Shown: positions 19,887 to 28,004 of the stretch, piece after piece
Numbering within the stretch: the stretch's first letter is position 1
Layout of the letters: every line of letters starts with the position of its first letter
Origin: Saccharibacillus brassicae
Lineage (GTDB): Bacteria > Bacillota > Bacilli > Paenibacillales > Paenibacillaceae
DNA: 64,000 nucleotides
Assembly (NCBI RefSeq): GCF_006542275.1
Contig: NZ_CP041217.1
Coordinates: 3,536,501-3,600,500, forward strand
Direction: 5' to 3'
Program-made: the position numbers and the translations under genes
The notes under the pieces: model-generated
Databases searched by the model: none
What the model was told of the DNA's origin: nothing
What the model saw: only the letters and a program-made list of their open reading frames with translations

Positions 19887-20783
19887 ATGGAGATGAACGA
19901 GAAACAGCTGGAACGGATGCGGAGCGGCCAGGGGTTCGTGGCGGCGCTTGACCAGAGCGGAGGCAGCACGCCGAACGCGCTGCTGCTGTACGGAGTCGCG
20001 GAAGACGCGTACTCGGACGAAGAAGGCATGTACGGCGCCGTGCATACGATGCGTACGCGGATCATCAAAAGCCCGGCATTCAATTCGGAGCGGATACTGG
20101 GCGCCATCTTGTTCGAGAACACGATGGACCGCGAGATCGACGGCAAACCGACGGCGGACTATTTGTGGGAAGAAAAAGGCATCGTGCCGTTCCTCAAAGT
20201 CGATAAAGGGCTGGACGTTGAAAAAGACGGCATCCAGCTGATGAAGCCGATGCCGGATCTCGACGCGCTGCTGAAACGGGCGGCGGACCGGAACATTTTC
20301 GGCACCAAGATGCGTTCGGTCATTCATCGCGCGAATGCCGAAGGCATCAAGCAGGCGGTAGAGCAGCAGTTCGAATTCGGACGCCGCATTTTCGCTGCCG
20401 GCCTTGTGCCGATCATCGAACCGGAAGTCGATATCCACAGCGAAGACCGGGAAGAATCGGAACGCCTGCTCAAAGCGGAACTGATCCGTCAGCTTGGCCA
20501 GCTGGAAGACGGCGTGCTCGTTATGCTCAAACTGTCGATTCCGGCCGTGGACGGCTTCTACAGCGAACTGATGGACGATCCGCACGTCGTGCGCGTCGTG
20601 GCGCTGTCGGGCGGCTATACGCGCGAAGAAGCCAACGAGCGGCTCGCCCGCAATCCGGGACTGATCGCAAGCTTCTCCCGCGCGCTCGCGGAAGGCGTCA
20701 GCTTCGGGCAGACCGAGCAGGAGTTCGACGATACGCTGTCGGATTCGATCGAGAAAATCTATCAGGCGTCGATCAAGTCTTAA
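19887..20783 (+). CDS. fda: Class I fructose-bisphosphate aldolase
   Basis: A 298-aa glycolytic and gluconeogenic enzyme cleaving fructose-1,6-bisphosphate to two triose phosphates through a Schiff base, without metal. It agrees along its whole length with the staphylococcal-type class I aldolase: [64 protein letters not shown] and [17 protein letters not shown]. Lys215 in [10 protein letters not shown] is the likely Schiff-base lysine by comparison with the staphylococcal enzyme. ATG 19887 follows AAAGGAAG; a second ATG lies two codons on. It is a single-gene unit with its own terminator. Confidence 0.95.
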   Translation: MEMNEKQLERMRSGQGFVAALDQSGGSTPNALLLYGVAEDAYSDEEGMYGAVHTMRTRIIKSPAFNSERILGAILFENTMDREIDGKPTADYLWEEKGIVPFLKVDKGLDVEKDGIQLMKPMPDLDALLKRAADRNIFGTKMRSVIHRANAEGIKQAVEQQFEFGRRIFAAGLVPIIEPEVDIHSEDREESERLLKAELIRQLGQLEDGVLVMLKLSIPAVDGFYSELMDDPHVVRVVALSGGYTREEANERLARNPGLIASFSRALAEGVSFGQTEQEFDDTLSDSIEKIYQASIKS

Positions 20784-20843
20784 TATTGGAAAAGAGGGGA
20801 AGCGCCGGGCTGTCTGGCCCGCTTTCCGCTCGCCAAGTTCAAG

Positions 20844-20887
20844 CCGCTTGCGGCCCGTTTACGCCAACGGGCTGCAAGCGGTTTTTT
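20844..20887 (+). terminator. Intrinsic terminator after aldolase gene
   Basis: Long stem CCGCTTGC.GGCCCGT with ACGGGC.GCAAGCGG and six T. Confidence 0.9.
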
Positions 20888-21041
20888 GGCGCGCGCGAAA
20901 AAAGTCTGTCGGCAGCTCTATTTTCCAGCCTGATCTACACAATTAAGCCGATAAAAATTGAATTTGGAAGCATTCAAATGGGTGATGTCGAAAATACAGG
21001 AAAAATAGCGAAAAAAGTAGAAATATTTGACTATATGAAAC

Positions 21042-21070
21042 GTGACGCCTGCTAGCTTATCGTTTATAAT
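21042..21070 (+). promoter_or_regulatory. Sigma-A-like promoter of GGDEF/EAL gene
   Basis: GTGACG (21042-21047) and TATAAT (21065-21070) are 17 bases apart, about 50 bases before the start codon. The -10 is perfect, the -35 matches four of six. Confidence 0.55.
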
Positions 21071-21117
21071 GGGCTCATATACCCAATACATGCGCAACCC
21101 AAGACCTATGGAGGCCT

Positions 21118-22824
21118 ATGATGAAACCGATGAAAGAACAGCGCGAGGATCTGATCCGTATCACGTCCAAAACGCTGTTCTCGCTGTTACACTCTGTCAT
21201 CGACGCGAATACATTTTTTATGGCCTACAATAACGGCAGGCACAATACGATCGTCAGCGCCTGGAACACCGGGGAAGAGATGATCCAGGAAGGCAGCGTC
21301 GTTCCCTATTCCTTGTCCTACTGCAGTCTGGTCGGCCTGGAAGCCGGGCCGGTCATGATCGAAGATACAACGTCCTGCGCGCTCACGCGCGAAATGCCGA
21401 TCACGTCGGATCTCGGCAAAGCCAGCTTTCTCGGCGTTCCGATCCGGCTGGCGAACGGCGATCTGTACGGGACGATCTGCGCGCTGGACCGTCACCACGT
21501 CTTCAACGCGCAGGATGTCGAGCGCCTGACCCACGTCGCCTCGGTCATCTCCGGATTAATCCGGCTGGAAGAGACGACGTATTTCGACGACCTGACCGGA
21601 TTTCTGCGCTATAACGCGCTGGAATCGATCTATGAACGCGAACTCGAAGATTCGCCGAAGGCGGTCATCTTCATGGATCTGGACAACTTCAAGGAAGTGA
21701 ACGACGATTACGGGCATACGATCGGAGATCGGGTGCTGCAATCGCTGGCGGGCGCTATCCGCAAAGCGGCGGACGAGAACTGGCTGCTCTGCCGCTACGG
21801 CGGCGACGAATTCGTGATCGTCATTCCGACGAACGACGCGGAAGAGGTCCAGCGGGCGGTCAAGCGCCTCGTCTCGGCGTTCCGGGACGAAGACATGCCG
21901 CTGTCGAACCACGAGGAACCGCTGACGCTGTCGATCGGCGCCTGTCTCGAAGCCGACTCGCTGCGCGAATATATCGATCGGGCGGATACGGCGATGTACC
22001 GGATCAAAAAAGGCGGCAAAGCCGGCATGAGCATTTTTCGGATCGAAGATCAGCAGGCGGAGCTGGATATGCGTCAGGCGCTTCAGGGCGGCGAGCTCCA
22101 GCTGTATTTCCAGCCGATCGTCGAAGCGAAGAGCGGAGCCGTTAGCTCCTACGAAGCGCTGCTTCGCTGGAACCATCCGGAACGCGGCCTCGTGTCTCCG
22201 GTCGAAGCGATCCAGGCGGCGGAAGAAGCCGGATTGATCGAGCAGGTCGATCTGTGGGTGCTGCGCGAAGCCTGCTTCGCCCAGTCGATTCTGATGCCGC
22301 AGGAACGCATTCACGTCAATATCACGGTCAAATCGCTGCGCGATCCGTACTTCGTCGAACTGGCGGCCGAAGTGTTCGCGCAGACCGGGTGCCCGCCCGA
22401 CAAGATCGAGATCGAACTCAACGAAACGACCCAGCGTCTCGACGCTTCGCATATTTTGCCCCAACTGGTCATGCTGCGCGAATGGGGCGTGACGTTCTCG
22501 CTCGACGACCTCGGCAGCGGTTCTTCTTCGGGCATCGGCCTGCTGCAGGAACTGCCGGTCCAGACGCTCAAGATCGACCGCGCGCTGATCCAGAACGCGT
22601 CGTTCAACCGCGTCAGCCGCGCCATGATTCGCGGCGTCGTCGCCATGGCCGACGAATTGGGCCTGTCCGTCATCGCGGAAGGCGTGGAGACGGCCGAGCA
22701 GCGGGAGCTGCTGATGTCGCTCGGCTGCCTGAAGCTGCAGGGCTATTATTTCTCGCGGCCGCAGCCGCTGGATCGGCTGCGGCCGAACGCGGGCCGGCTG
22801 CTGCAGGCGTGCTGCGGCGAATAA
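21118..22824 (+). CDS. GAF-GGDEF-EAL cyclic-di-GMP protein
   Basis: A 568-aa cytoplasmic signalling protein with no membrane helix. A GAF sensor domain spans about 1-150. The GGDEF motif is intact at residues 228-232 (RYGGDEFV), so diguanylate cyclase activity is possible. The EAL domain begins at 346 (YEALLRW) and keeps the expected Asn (HVNIT), Glu (IELNE), Asp-Asp (LDDLGS), Lys (LKIDRA) and Glu (AEGVET) residues, so phosphodiesterase activity is also possible. Loop 6 is DDLGSGSSS rather than the usual DDFGTGYSS, which could affect dimer control. It is a single gene between two terminators. The GAF ligand is unknown. Confidence 0.93.
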   Translation: MMKPMKEQREDLIRITSKTLFSLLHSVIDANTFFMAYNNGRHNTIVSAWNTGEEMIQEGSVVPYSLSYCSLVGLEAGPVMIEDTTSCALTREMPITSDLGKASFLGVPIRLANGDLYGTICALDRHHVFNAQDVERLTHVASVISGLIRLEETTYFDDLTGFLRYNALESIYERELEDSPKAVIFMDLDNFKEVNDDYGHTIGDRVLQSLAGAIRKAADENWLLCRYGGDEFVIVIPTNDAEEVQRAVKRLVSAFRDEDMPLSNHEEPLTLSIGACLEADSLREYIDRADTAMYRIKKGGKAGMSIFRIEDQQAELDMRQALQGGELQLYFQPIVEAKSGAVSSYEALLRWNHPERGLVSPVEAIQAAEEAGLIEQVDLWVLREACFAQSILMPQERIHVNITVKSLRDPYFVELAAEVFAQTGCPPDKIEIELNETTQRLDASHILPQLVMLREWGVTFSLDDLGSGSSSGIGLLQELPVQTLKIDRALIQNASFNRVSRAMIRGVVAMADELGLSVIAEGVETAEQRELLMSLGCLKLQGYYFSRPQPLDRLRPNAGRLLQACCGE

Positions 22825-22860
22825 GCCGGCGGCAGCCGCTTTGCAAGACCACGCCAAAAA

Positions 22861-22885
22861 GGATTCCCGCATAGCGCGGGAATCC
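22861..22885. repeat. Left copy of the split terminator hairpin
   Basis: GGATTCCCGC and GCGGGAATCC around ATAGC. It is identical over 27 bases with the copy at 23089-23115, and is preceded here by AAAAA. Confidence 0.9.
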
Positions 22886-22891
22886 TCAGGC

Positions 22892-23083
22892 TGTCGAGAA
22901 AGTCCTATACGTATGAGAAGCTTGTCGACTGCGGGAGAAATTCGTTCCGGTCGCGTGTTGAAATCAGGAAAAAGGATCAAATTTGAATGGGATTTTCCTG
23001 ATTTCAAAGGCGAACGCTGGCGCTCCTACACTGAATTTCTCCCTCCGCCTCCTTACTTTGTTCAGAATCAGACTTTCTCGACA
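22892..23083. mobile_element. 192-bp MITE-like element with nested inverted repeats
   Basis: Perfect 13-base terminal inverted repeats TGTCGAGAAAGTC (22892-22904) and GACTTTCTCGACA (23071-23083). Inside them are further symmetric arms: GGGAGAAATTC with GAATTTCTCCC, and TGAAATCAGGAAAA with TTTTCCTGATTTCA. It has no coding potential of note. It sits between two identical copies of a terminator hairpin, as if it had entered the terminator. No second copy is visible in this window. Confidence 0.75.
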
Positions 23084-23089
23084 CGTTGA

Positions 23090-23122
23090 GGATTCCCGCA
23101 TAGCGCGGGAATCCTTTTTTTT
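23090..23122 (+). terminator. Right copy of the hairpin, with T-run
   Basis: Same 10-bp stem GGATTCCCGC / GCGGGAATCC followed by eight T. Together with the left copy's A-run it would originally have been a bidirectional terminator for the converging GGDEF/EAL and PNPOx-like genes. Confidence 0.85.
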
Positions 23123-23154
23123 GCGTACGGCTTTTTGCGCACGGCTACAAGCGC

Positions 23155-23691
23155 TCAGTCCGTAGGCGTTTTCGGTGCCGACTCCAGATCGACCGTCTCG
23201 TTGAGCCCCGGTTCGGACTTGGGCTCCGAGCCTTTGCCGACCGCTTTTTTGAGCAGATGGGTGATCATCTTGACCGCGCTGCCGCTTTCCCAATATTCCG
23301 CCGTATCCGTCGTGACGCGGATCAAGACGAGGTTGGGATCGTCATAAGGCGTGCCGAGAATCTTCTCGTACATTTTGTTCCACAGGACTTTTTTGCGCGC
23401 GTCGTCTTCGACGAATTCCGCCGTTCCGCTGATCGAGACGTACGACTTGCCGGCATAAGCCAGATTGACGCGGGGGTCTTTAAGAATCTCGTCATATTTG
23501 GACGTATCCTTTTTCGTCAGGAACCACAGGTCCCCGTCGAATTCGATATGCTGCGTCTTCATCGGACGGGAGACCAGGCCGGTGTCGGACACCGTGGTGA
23601 GCATCGCCGTTTCGATATCTTGAATAAGGTCGCGCACGGTTTCGATCGCTTTCGGATCGGAAGTCGCGGCGTTTGTGTGTAACTTGGACAT
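23155..23691 (-). CDS. PNPOx-like general stress protein (YdaG type)
   Basis: A 178-aa cytoplasmic flavin-binding split-barrel protein of the pyridoxamine-phosphate-oxidase-like class. The pattern ETAMLTTVSDTGLVSRPMKTQ, then LWFLTKKDTSKYDEI, then VNLAYAGKSYVSISGTAEF is that of general stress protein 26 and B. subtilis YdaG. Residues after 150 are a Lys/Pro/Glu-rich tail. ATG 23691 follows AAAGGAG. It is divergent from an SDR resembling general stress protein YdaD. In B. subtilis both are in the sigma-B regulon, so stress control here is likely but not shown. Confidence 0.88.
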   Translation of the reverse strand: MSKLHTNAATSDPKAIETVRDLIQDIETAMLTTVSDTGLVSRPMKTQHIEFDGDLWFLTKKDTSKYDEILKDPRVNLAYAGKSYVSISGTAEFVEDDARKKVLWNKMYEKILGTPYDDPNLVLIRVTTDTAEYWESGSAVKMITHLLKKAVGKGSEPKSEPGLNETVDLESAPKTPTD

Positions 23692-23853
23692 GAATATCGC
23701 TCCTTTCCCGTTGGCTTTCCGGGCATCTTGCTATCCCTTAAACGTCCCGCTTCGCGGCTAAACGCCGATCGGCTGCGAAAACGGAATCGAACGACGAATT
23801 TTCGTTTTCGGAACGGAATTTTCCGGAATTTACGCGTTACCCGAACATGCCTC

Positions 23854-23879
23854 GTTTAAATCGGAATTATGGCGGTTAC
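23854..23879 (+). promoter_or_regulatory. Possible sigma-B promoter before SDR gene
   Basis: GTTTAA (23854-23859) is perfect for the -35; GGTTAC (23874-23879) matches four of six of GGGTAT. Spacer 14 bases. Confidence 0.4.
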
Positions 23880-23980
23880 ATAAGAGACGAGTACGGCGGT
23901 GCCGGGCGAGAAATTTTCGCTGCATCGGCCGTTCGTTCAATCCCCAACCCCATTTCGCATACTCTAGGAGGCATTCAATC

Positions 23981-24877
23981 ATGAGCGATTTCTACAAGAT
24001 GCAGGACCCTACGACGCAGTATCCGAAAGCCGGACCGGAATATGAACAGCAGCAGGAAGGCCCGGGCCTTCAGAAAGAAATGAATCCGATTCCCGATTCG
24101 GGCGAAACGACGTACGTCGGCAAAGAACGCCTGGTCGGCCGCAAAGCGGTCGTGACCGGAGCGGACAGCGGCATCGGCCGCGCCGCGGCGATCGCCTATG
24201 CGAGAGAAGGCGCCGACGTCGTGCTGTCGTATCTGCCGGAAGAAGAAGCGGACGCCAAGGAAGTCGTCAAGCTGATCGAAGCCGAAGGCCGCAAAGCGGT
24301 GGCGATGCCGGGCGACGTGAAAGACGAGAGCTACTGCGTGAACCTGATCGAGACGGCCGTCAAAGAACTCGGCGGCATCGACATTCTGGCGATCGTGGCG
24401 GGCAAGCAGCAGTTCCGCGAGAGCATCGACGAGATCACGACGGAGCAGTTCGACGAGACGTTCAAGACGAACGTCTACGCGATGTTCTGGCTGTGCAAAG
24501 CGGCGATCAAGCATATGAAGCCGGGCAGCTCGATCATCAACACGTCGTCGATTCAGGCGTACAGCCCGTCCGAGATCCTGCTGGATTACGCGACGACCAA
24601 AGCCGCGATCAACACGTTCAGCAAAGCGCTGGCGCAGCAGGTCGGCGAAAAAGGCATCCGCGTCAACGTGGTGGCGCCGGGTCCGGTCTGGACGCCGCTG
24701 CAGGTCGCAGGCGGACAACCGCCGGACGCACTGCCGGAATTCGGTTCCCAGACTCCGCTCGGACGCCCGGGACAGCCGGTCGAAATGGCTCCCGCTTATG
24801 TGTTCCTGGCCAGCCAGGAATCCAGCTATGTGACGGGCGAGACGCTGAACGCAAACGGCGGCATGGTTTCTCCGTAA
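23981..24877 (+). CDS. SDR-family oxidoreductase (general stress protein 39 type)
   Basis: A 298-aa NAD(P)-dependent short-chain dehydrogenase. The N-terminal 45 residues (Gln/Pro-rich, with [13 protein letters not shown]) are typical of the YdaD/YhxC stress branch. The nucleotide fold shows [12 protein letters not shown]; the active site has NTSSIQAY with Tyr-x-x-x-Lys as YATTK. ATG 23981 follows GGAGG. The substrate is unknown. It diverges from the PNPOx-like stress gene and has its own terminator, so the pair probably shares a stress-responsive intergenic region. Confidence 0.9.
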   Translation: MSDFYKMQDPTTQYPKAGPEYEQQQEGPGLQKEMNPIPDSGETTYVGKERLVGRKAVVTGADSGIGRAAAIAYAREGADVVLSYLPEEEADAKEVVKLIEAEGRKAVAMPGDVKDESYCVNLIETAVKELGGIDILAIVAGKQQFRESIDEITTEQFDETFKTNVYAMFWLCKAAIKHMKPGSSIINTSSIQAYSPSEILLDYATTKAAINTFSKALAQQVGEKGIRVNVVAPGPVWTPLQVAGGQPPDALPEFGSQTPLGRPGQPVEMAPAYVFLASQESSYVTGETLNANGGMVSP

Positions 24878-24908
24878 GCATCAATTCTTTCGACGAAACA
24901 CGTATAGA

Positions 24909-24937
24909 AAAGGCTTCCCATTGCGGGGAGCCTTTTT
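24909..24937 (+). terminator. Intrinsic terminator after SDR gene
   Basis: AAGGCTTCCC pairs with GGGGAGCCTT and is followed by T. Confidence 0.85.
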
Positions 24938-25030
24938 GCGTTCGCCCGGAATGTCGTTTACACGTTTATTTTGAAATCGTATGAGGTAATTATGGAGCAG
25001 GTATACAATGCATCCGGAGGATCCTAAATA

Positions 25031-25608
25031 ATGGACAAAAGAAAAGCGTGGCTCGGCATCGCAGCCGGTGTTTGGATTTCAGTGTCCGTCGGGTGCGGCC
25101 GTGCAGAACCCGAATTCGAAACCCGTGCATTCACCGAACAGGACATGTGCGTCGTGAAGTCGGAAGAATCTGAGCCGCGGATCTGCTACAAGGTGTCCCG
25201 CGAGGATGCCGAGCGGGCGATCGGATCGGCTGCTGGAGAGGACAGCCTTGGCGGCGTTACTTATGAAGGCGGGATTCGAGTATTTTACCGGGAAGATCAG
25301 GTCGCGGCTATTGACCTGCTGGAAGATTCGCTCGGCGTCTATAGGACGGCGCGCAATTCGGGATGTCCCGAGAAGAGCTGATCGCGCTGTACGGCGACCG
25401 CTATATGCAGACCGGTAGCCCGAATTTTCTGGATTATTATTACGATTCCGCGGCAAAGAAATTGCGGGTCGATCCGAAAAAGGATATGCCGACCGGGAGC
25501 GCGGAAGAAGCCGAGCAACTATACATTCTATCCGCGCGCTTGAATGTCGAGGAACGGGCTGAATTCATCTCGATCATGGATCGACGGTGGGATGTGTTTA
25601 TGAACTGA
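25031..25608 (+). pseudogene. Lipoprotein gene with a frameshift
   Basis: Two pieces in different frames read as one protein. The first (25031-25381) has a signal peptide and lipobox-like SVGC. It ends just after LGVYRTARN. The second frame continues at once with FGMSREELIALYGDRY and runs to 25608. One extra T near 25357 would fuse them (AAT TTC GGG ATG). The full product would be about 192 aa, an exported lipoprotein of unknown function. Either the gene is decayed or there is a single-base sequencing error. The second piece alone could start at ATG 25363 but has no RBS and no signal peptide. Confidence 0.72.
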
Positions 25609-25652
25609 CGGGGATAATGATCGACGCGTTAGGCAGAACAAGGTTGATGAAT

Positions 25653-25695
25653 AAAAAGGGTCGCTTCCTCATGAACAGGAAACGATCCTTTTTTT
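25653..25695. terminator. Bidirectional terminator
   Basis: AAAAGGgTCGcTTCCT pairs with AGGAAaCGAtCCTTTT around CATGAAC. It serves the lipoprotein from the left, and the A-run allows it to serve the minus-strand gene from the right. Confidence 0.8.
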
Positions 25696-27247
25696 ATAAC
25701 CAATCCATCATCTTCTCAAGGTCCGCGACATCCAAGTCCCTCGGCTTGATCCCAACAAATTTCTTGAAGGCTTGTTCGAATGGTTCGACTCCGTTGATCA
25801 AGCCGACTGCCGTATTCATAATCCGGTGCGAGCCGTAGGAGAGAAACTCGCGGGTGGCCGCGCCGAACAGCTTGCCTTCGTCATTGGCTTTGTTCAGTTT
25901 GTGAGTCCATTTGTATAAATTCAGGAAAATTTCTTCGGAATCAGGCAAAGGATCGTCGAACATCGCTGTAATCGACTCCGGATTCCATACGTCTTGAATC
26001 TCTTCCGAATACAGGTCTCGCAGCAGCATGAGCGGAATGAGACGGCGTTTCAATACGGTCAACTCTTCTTCGTCACCGTCTTCGATTTCCTGAGTCACGT
26101 CGAGCGCTTTGTCTCCGAAATACAGGCCGGCCTCATGTAACCGATCCCGGAGGTAAGGGCGCAGAGCGAATTCCGCGGTCAAAAGAATGATCATATACAG
26201 CGCGGGCCGATCTTCCTTGACCGTCTCCGGTTCGAGAAAATTCATCTTATAATCGCTGTATTCGACGCCGATCAGTTCCGCCGCTTCGTCAAAGTTAAAC
26301 GGTACGTCCTGCACAAGATTACGTAGCAGCAACCGCCGCAGGTTATGGCTTTTGACAAGGGTAAATAAGGAGGCGATCTTCACGATGGCGGCCCATTTGC
26401 GCTTGTCCAAGGCCGGATCGAAATCTTCGTCGTCTTCGTGATCGTCGGAGCGGGTGGCGGCATGCGAGATATACGCCGCGGCGAACTCCAGATAGTAGGT
26501 ACTCCATTTGCTCTCGTACAGCTCCAGGTCGCGCGCGGTCTTCTGGCCGTTCGCAAGATCGTGGAGCACGCTTCGGAAATAGGCGTGCTGCTCGCGCAGC
26601 CGCTCCCGGCGATTTTCTTTGGCGATATCGTTAGGATGAGGACGCAGCAGCAAGTCTTGACGAACGAAACGTTCGAAGAAGCGGTAACCGGAGCCGTGAC
26701 GTCGGCCGATCTCGCTCCATTTCCAACGCAGTTTGGCATCCCGTTCCGGCGTTGACAGTCCTGCATCAAATTCTAACGGCAGCGATTCCGCACAGAGGCG
26801 ATTGACCGCGTCTTCTTTTTGTCGATCGCTCAGCTCAGAAGAAGAAGGAAACGCGCCGGCCCCGATCCCTTGGTCGTTTAGATACAAAATGGAATTTTCG
26901 AATGATCCCAACCAGGCTCGAGGGTCCATAAACATCATCTCTTCGAGCAGGTCGCCAATCTCGTACCCGAATAAGGTATGGTCGGCGTATTGGGTCATCA
27001 GGTCGATCTCGCGTACGGTGAAATGAGACTGTTCTTCGTAAAGCTGACGCAGCGCATGAATCTTGACTTCCTGCTCGATCAACTCCGTATCCAATCCCAG
27101 ATAGAAGCAAGCATCCCGCAGGGGCTGCCCGGTATCGACCGCCTTCAGAATCGCCTTCAGGCTCCATTCTTTATAAATTTCCATAAAATCAAATTGAAAA
27201 TCGCAAGTATCTACCATGAACTTATGTAAAGCACGGCTTCTTCCCAT
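25694..27247 (-). CDS. Unrecognised 517-aa protein
   Basis: I do not recognise this protein. ATG 27247 (MGRSRALHKF) lies behind AAAGGGG; the 16 codons upstream lack an RBS. It is soluble, mostly helical, rich in Asp, Glu, Arg and Leu, with an acidic patch SDDHEDDEDFD near the middle and another at DVTQEIEDGDEEEL. No signal peptide, membrane helix, P-loop or HTH is evident. It is divergent from an XRE regulator and lies at the left edge of a region of accessory genes. It may belong to the same acquired block. Confidence 0.6.
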   Translation of the reverse strand: MGRSRALHKFMVDTCDFQFDFMEIYKEWSLKAILKAVDTGQPLRDACFYLGLDTELIEQEVKIHALRQLYEEQSHFTVREIDLMTQYADHTLFGYEIGDLLEEMMFMDPRAWLGSFENSILYLNDQGIGAGAFPSSSELSDRQKEDAVNRLCAESLPLEFDAGLSTPERDAKLRWKWSEIGRRHGSGYRFFERFVRQDLLLRPHPNDIAKENRRERLREQHAYFRSVLHDLANGQKTARDLELYESKWSTYYLEFAAAYISHAATRSDDHEDDEDFDPALDKRKWAAIVKIASLFTLVKSHNLRRLLLRNLVQDVPFNFDEAAELIGVEYSDYKMNFLEPETVKEDRPALYMIILLTAEFALRPYLRDRLHEAGLYFGDKALDVTQEIEDGDEEELTVLKRRLIPLMLLRDLYSEEIQDVWNPESITAMFDDPLPDSEEIFLNLYKWTHKLNKANDEGKLFGAATREFLSYGSHRIMNTAVGLINGVEPFEQAFKKFVGIKPRDLDVADLEKMMDWL

Positions 27248-27492
27248 TGCAGTAAGGCCCCTTTGCGTAAATGATAGGAATGCTAATATGAACAAAATGT
27301 GTCAACTGTAACGCCAATGCAAGTTTCTCTTCCTGTAAATGTGTCTTTTTTGTGTCCGTAAAGCGCAGTGAATGAATTTTTTGCGCATCAATTCACTTTT
27401 TTTATGCGAAATAGCCTTCTTGCCAAATACCTGTCTATTTCTCAAGAACCCCAAAACCCCGATGCTAAACTTGACTTAAGCCAGAAAGGAGC

Positions 27493-27969
27493 GTGAATAG
27501 TGACGATCGTCACGGTGAGCAGAGGATTTCGTCCGTGGGTAAAATTTCCTTCTTATTCTATGATGAGGAAAGACACAAAGTAAAGTGGGCGGTGAGGGGG
27601 ATTAGGGGTTCGAAAGACATACGATTGGGAGCGAAAATCCGCAAACTCAGAAAGAACTTGAACATGACTCAAGAGCAACTAGCCGAAAAGGCGGAGATCG
27701 ACACTTCGTATCTGGGACAGATCGAGCGAGGAGTCCGACAGTCGCCGAGTATTGCAATCGTCGGGAAAATCTCTAGAGCATTGGGGATCGGCGAAGGCGA
27801 GCTGCTGGCCGATCGCGAAGAAGATGCCTCATATGAGACGCATGCCGATGAAGAGATCGGAATCCCGGAACGAATTGCAAGGGAGTTAGGCCGAATGACT
27901 CCGAAAGAACAGAGGCTCTACGAACGGATTTTTCGGACGCTGCGCGAGTTATCGGAGCTGAAGGATTAA
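27493..27969 (+). CDS. XRE-family transcriptional regulator
   Basis: A small DNA-binding protein. The HTH is clear: LGAKIRKLRKNLNMTQEQL, then AEKAEIDTSYLGQIERG, then LGIGEGELL. The C-terminal 45 residues are charged and helical and could mediate dimers. The start is doubtful. GTG 27493 has AAAGGAG only two bases before it, and a perfect palindrome lies just inside the frame. GTG 27535 or GTG 27592 would leave that palindrome in the leader. It may regulate itself and the divergent 517-aa gene or the secreted protein that follows. Confidence 0.8.
   Translation: MNSDDRHGEQRISSVGKISFLFYDEERHKVKWAVRGIRGSKDIRLGAKIRKLRKNLNMTQEQLAEKAEIDTSYLGQIERGVRQSPSIAIVGKISRALGIGEGELLADREEDASYETHADEEIGIPERIARELGRMTPKEQRLYERIFRTLRELSELKD
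27500..27513. promoter_or_regulatory. Perfect 14-bp palindrome, candidate operator
   Basis: GTGACGATCGTCAC is exactly self-complementary, in the leader or first codons of the XRE gene, as expected for an autoregulatory site. Confidence 0.45.
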
Positions 27970-28004
27970 AGTGTCAATCATTTTGTACACGATGGAGGAT
28001 GAAA

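Noticed and set aside
21556-23007. Minus-strand frame opposite the GGDEF/EAL gene
   Set aside because: Shadow frame; also crosses the MITE-like element and terminator.
27367-27402. AGTGAAT / ATTCACT with a T-run as a terminator
   Set aside because: Stem of only seven pairs and a long loop in a divergent promoter region where no terminator is needed.
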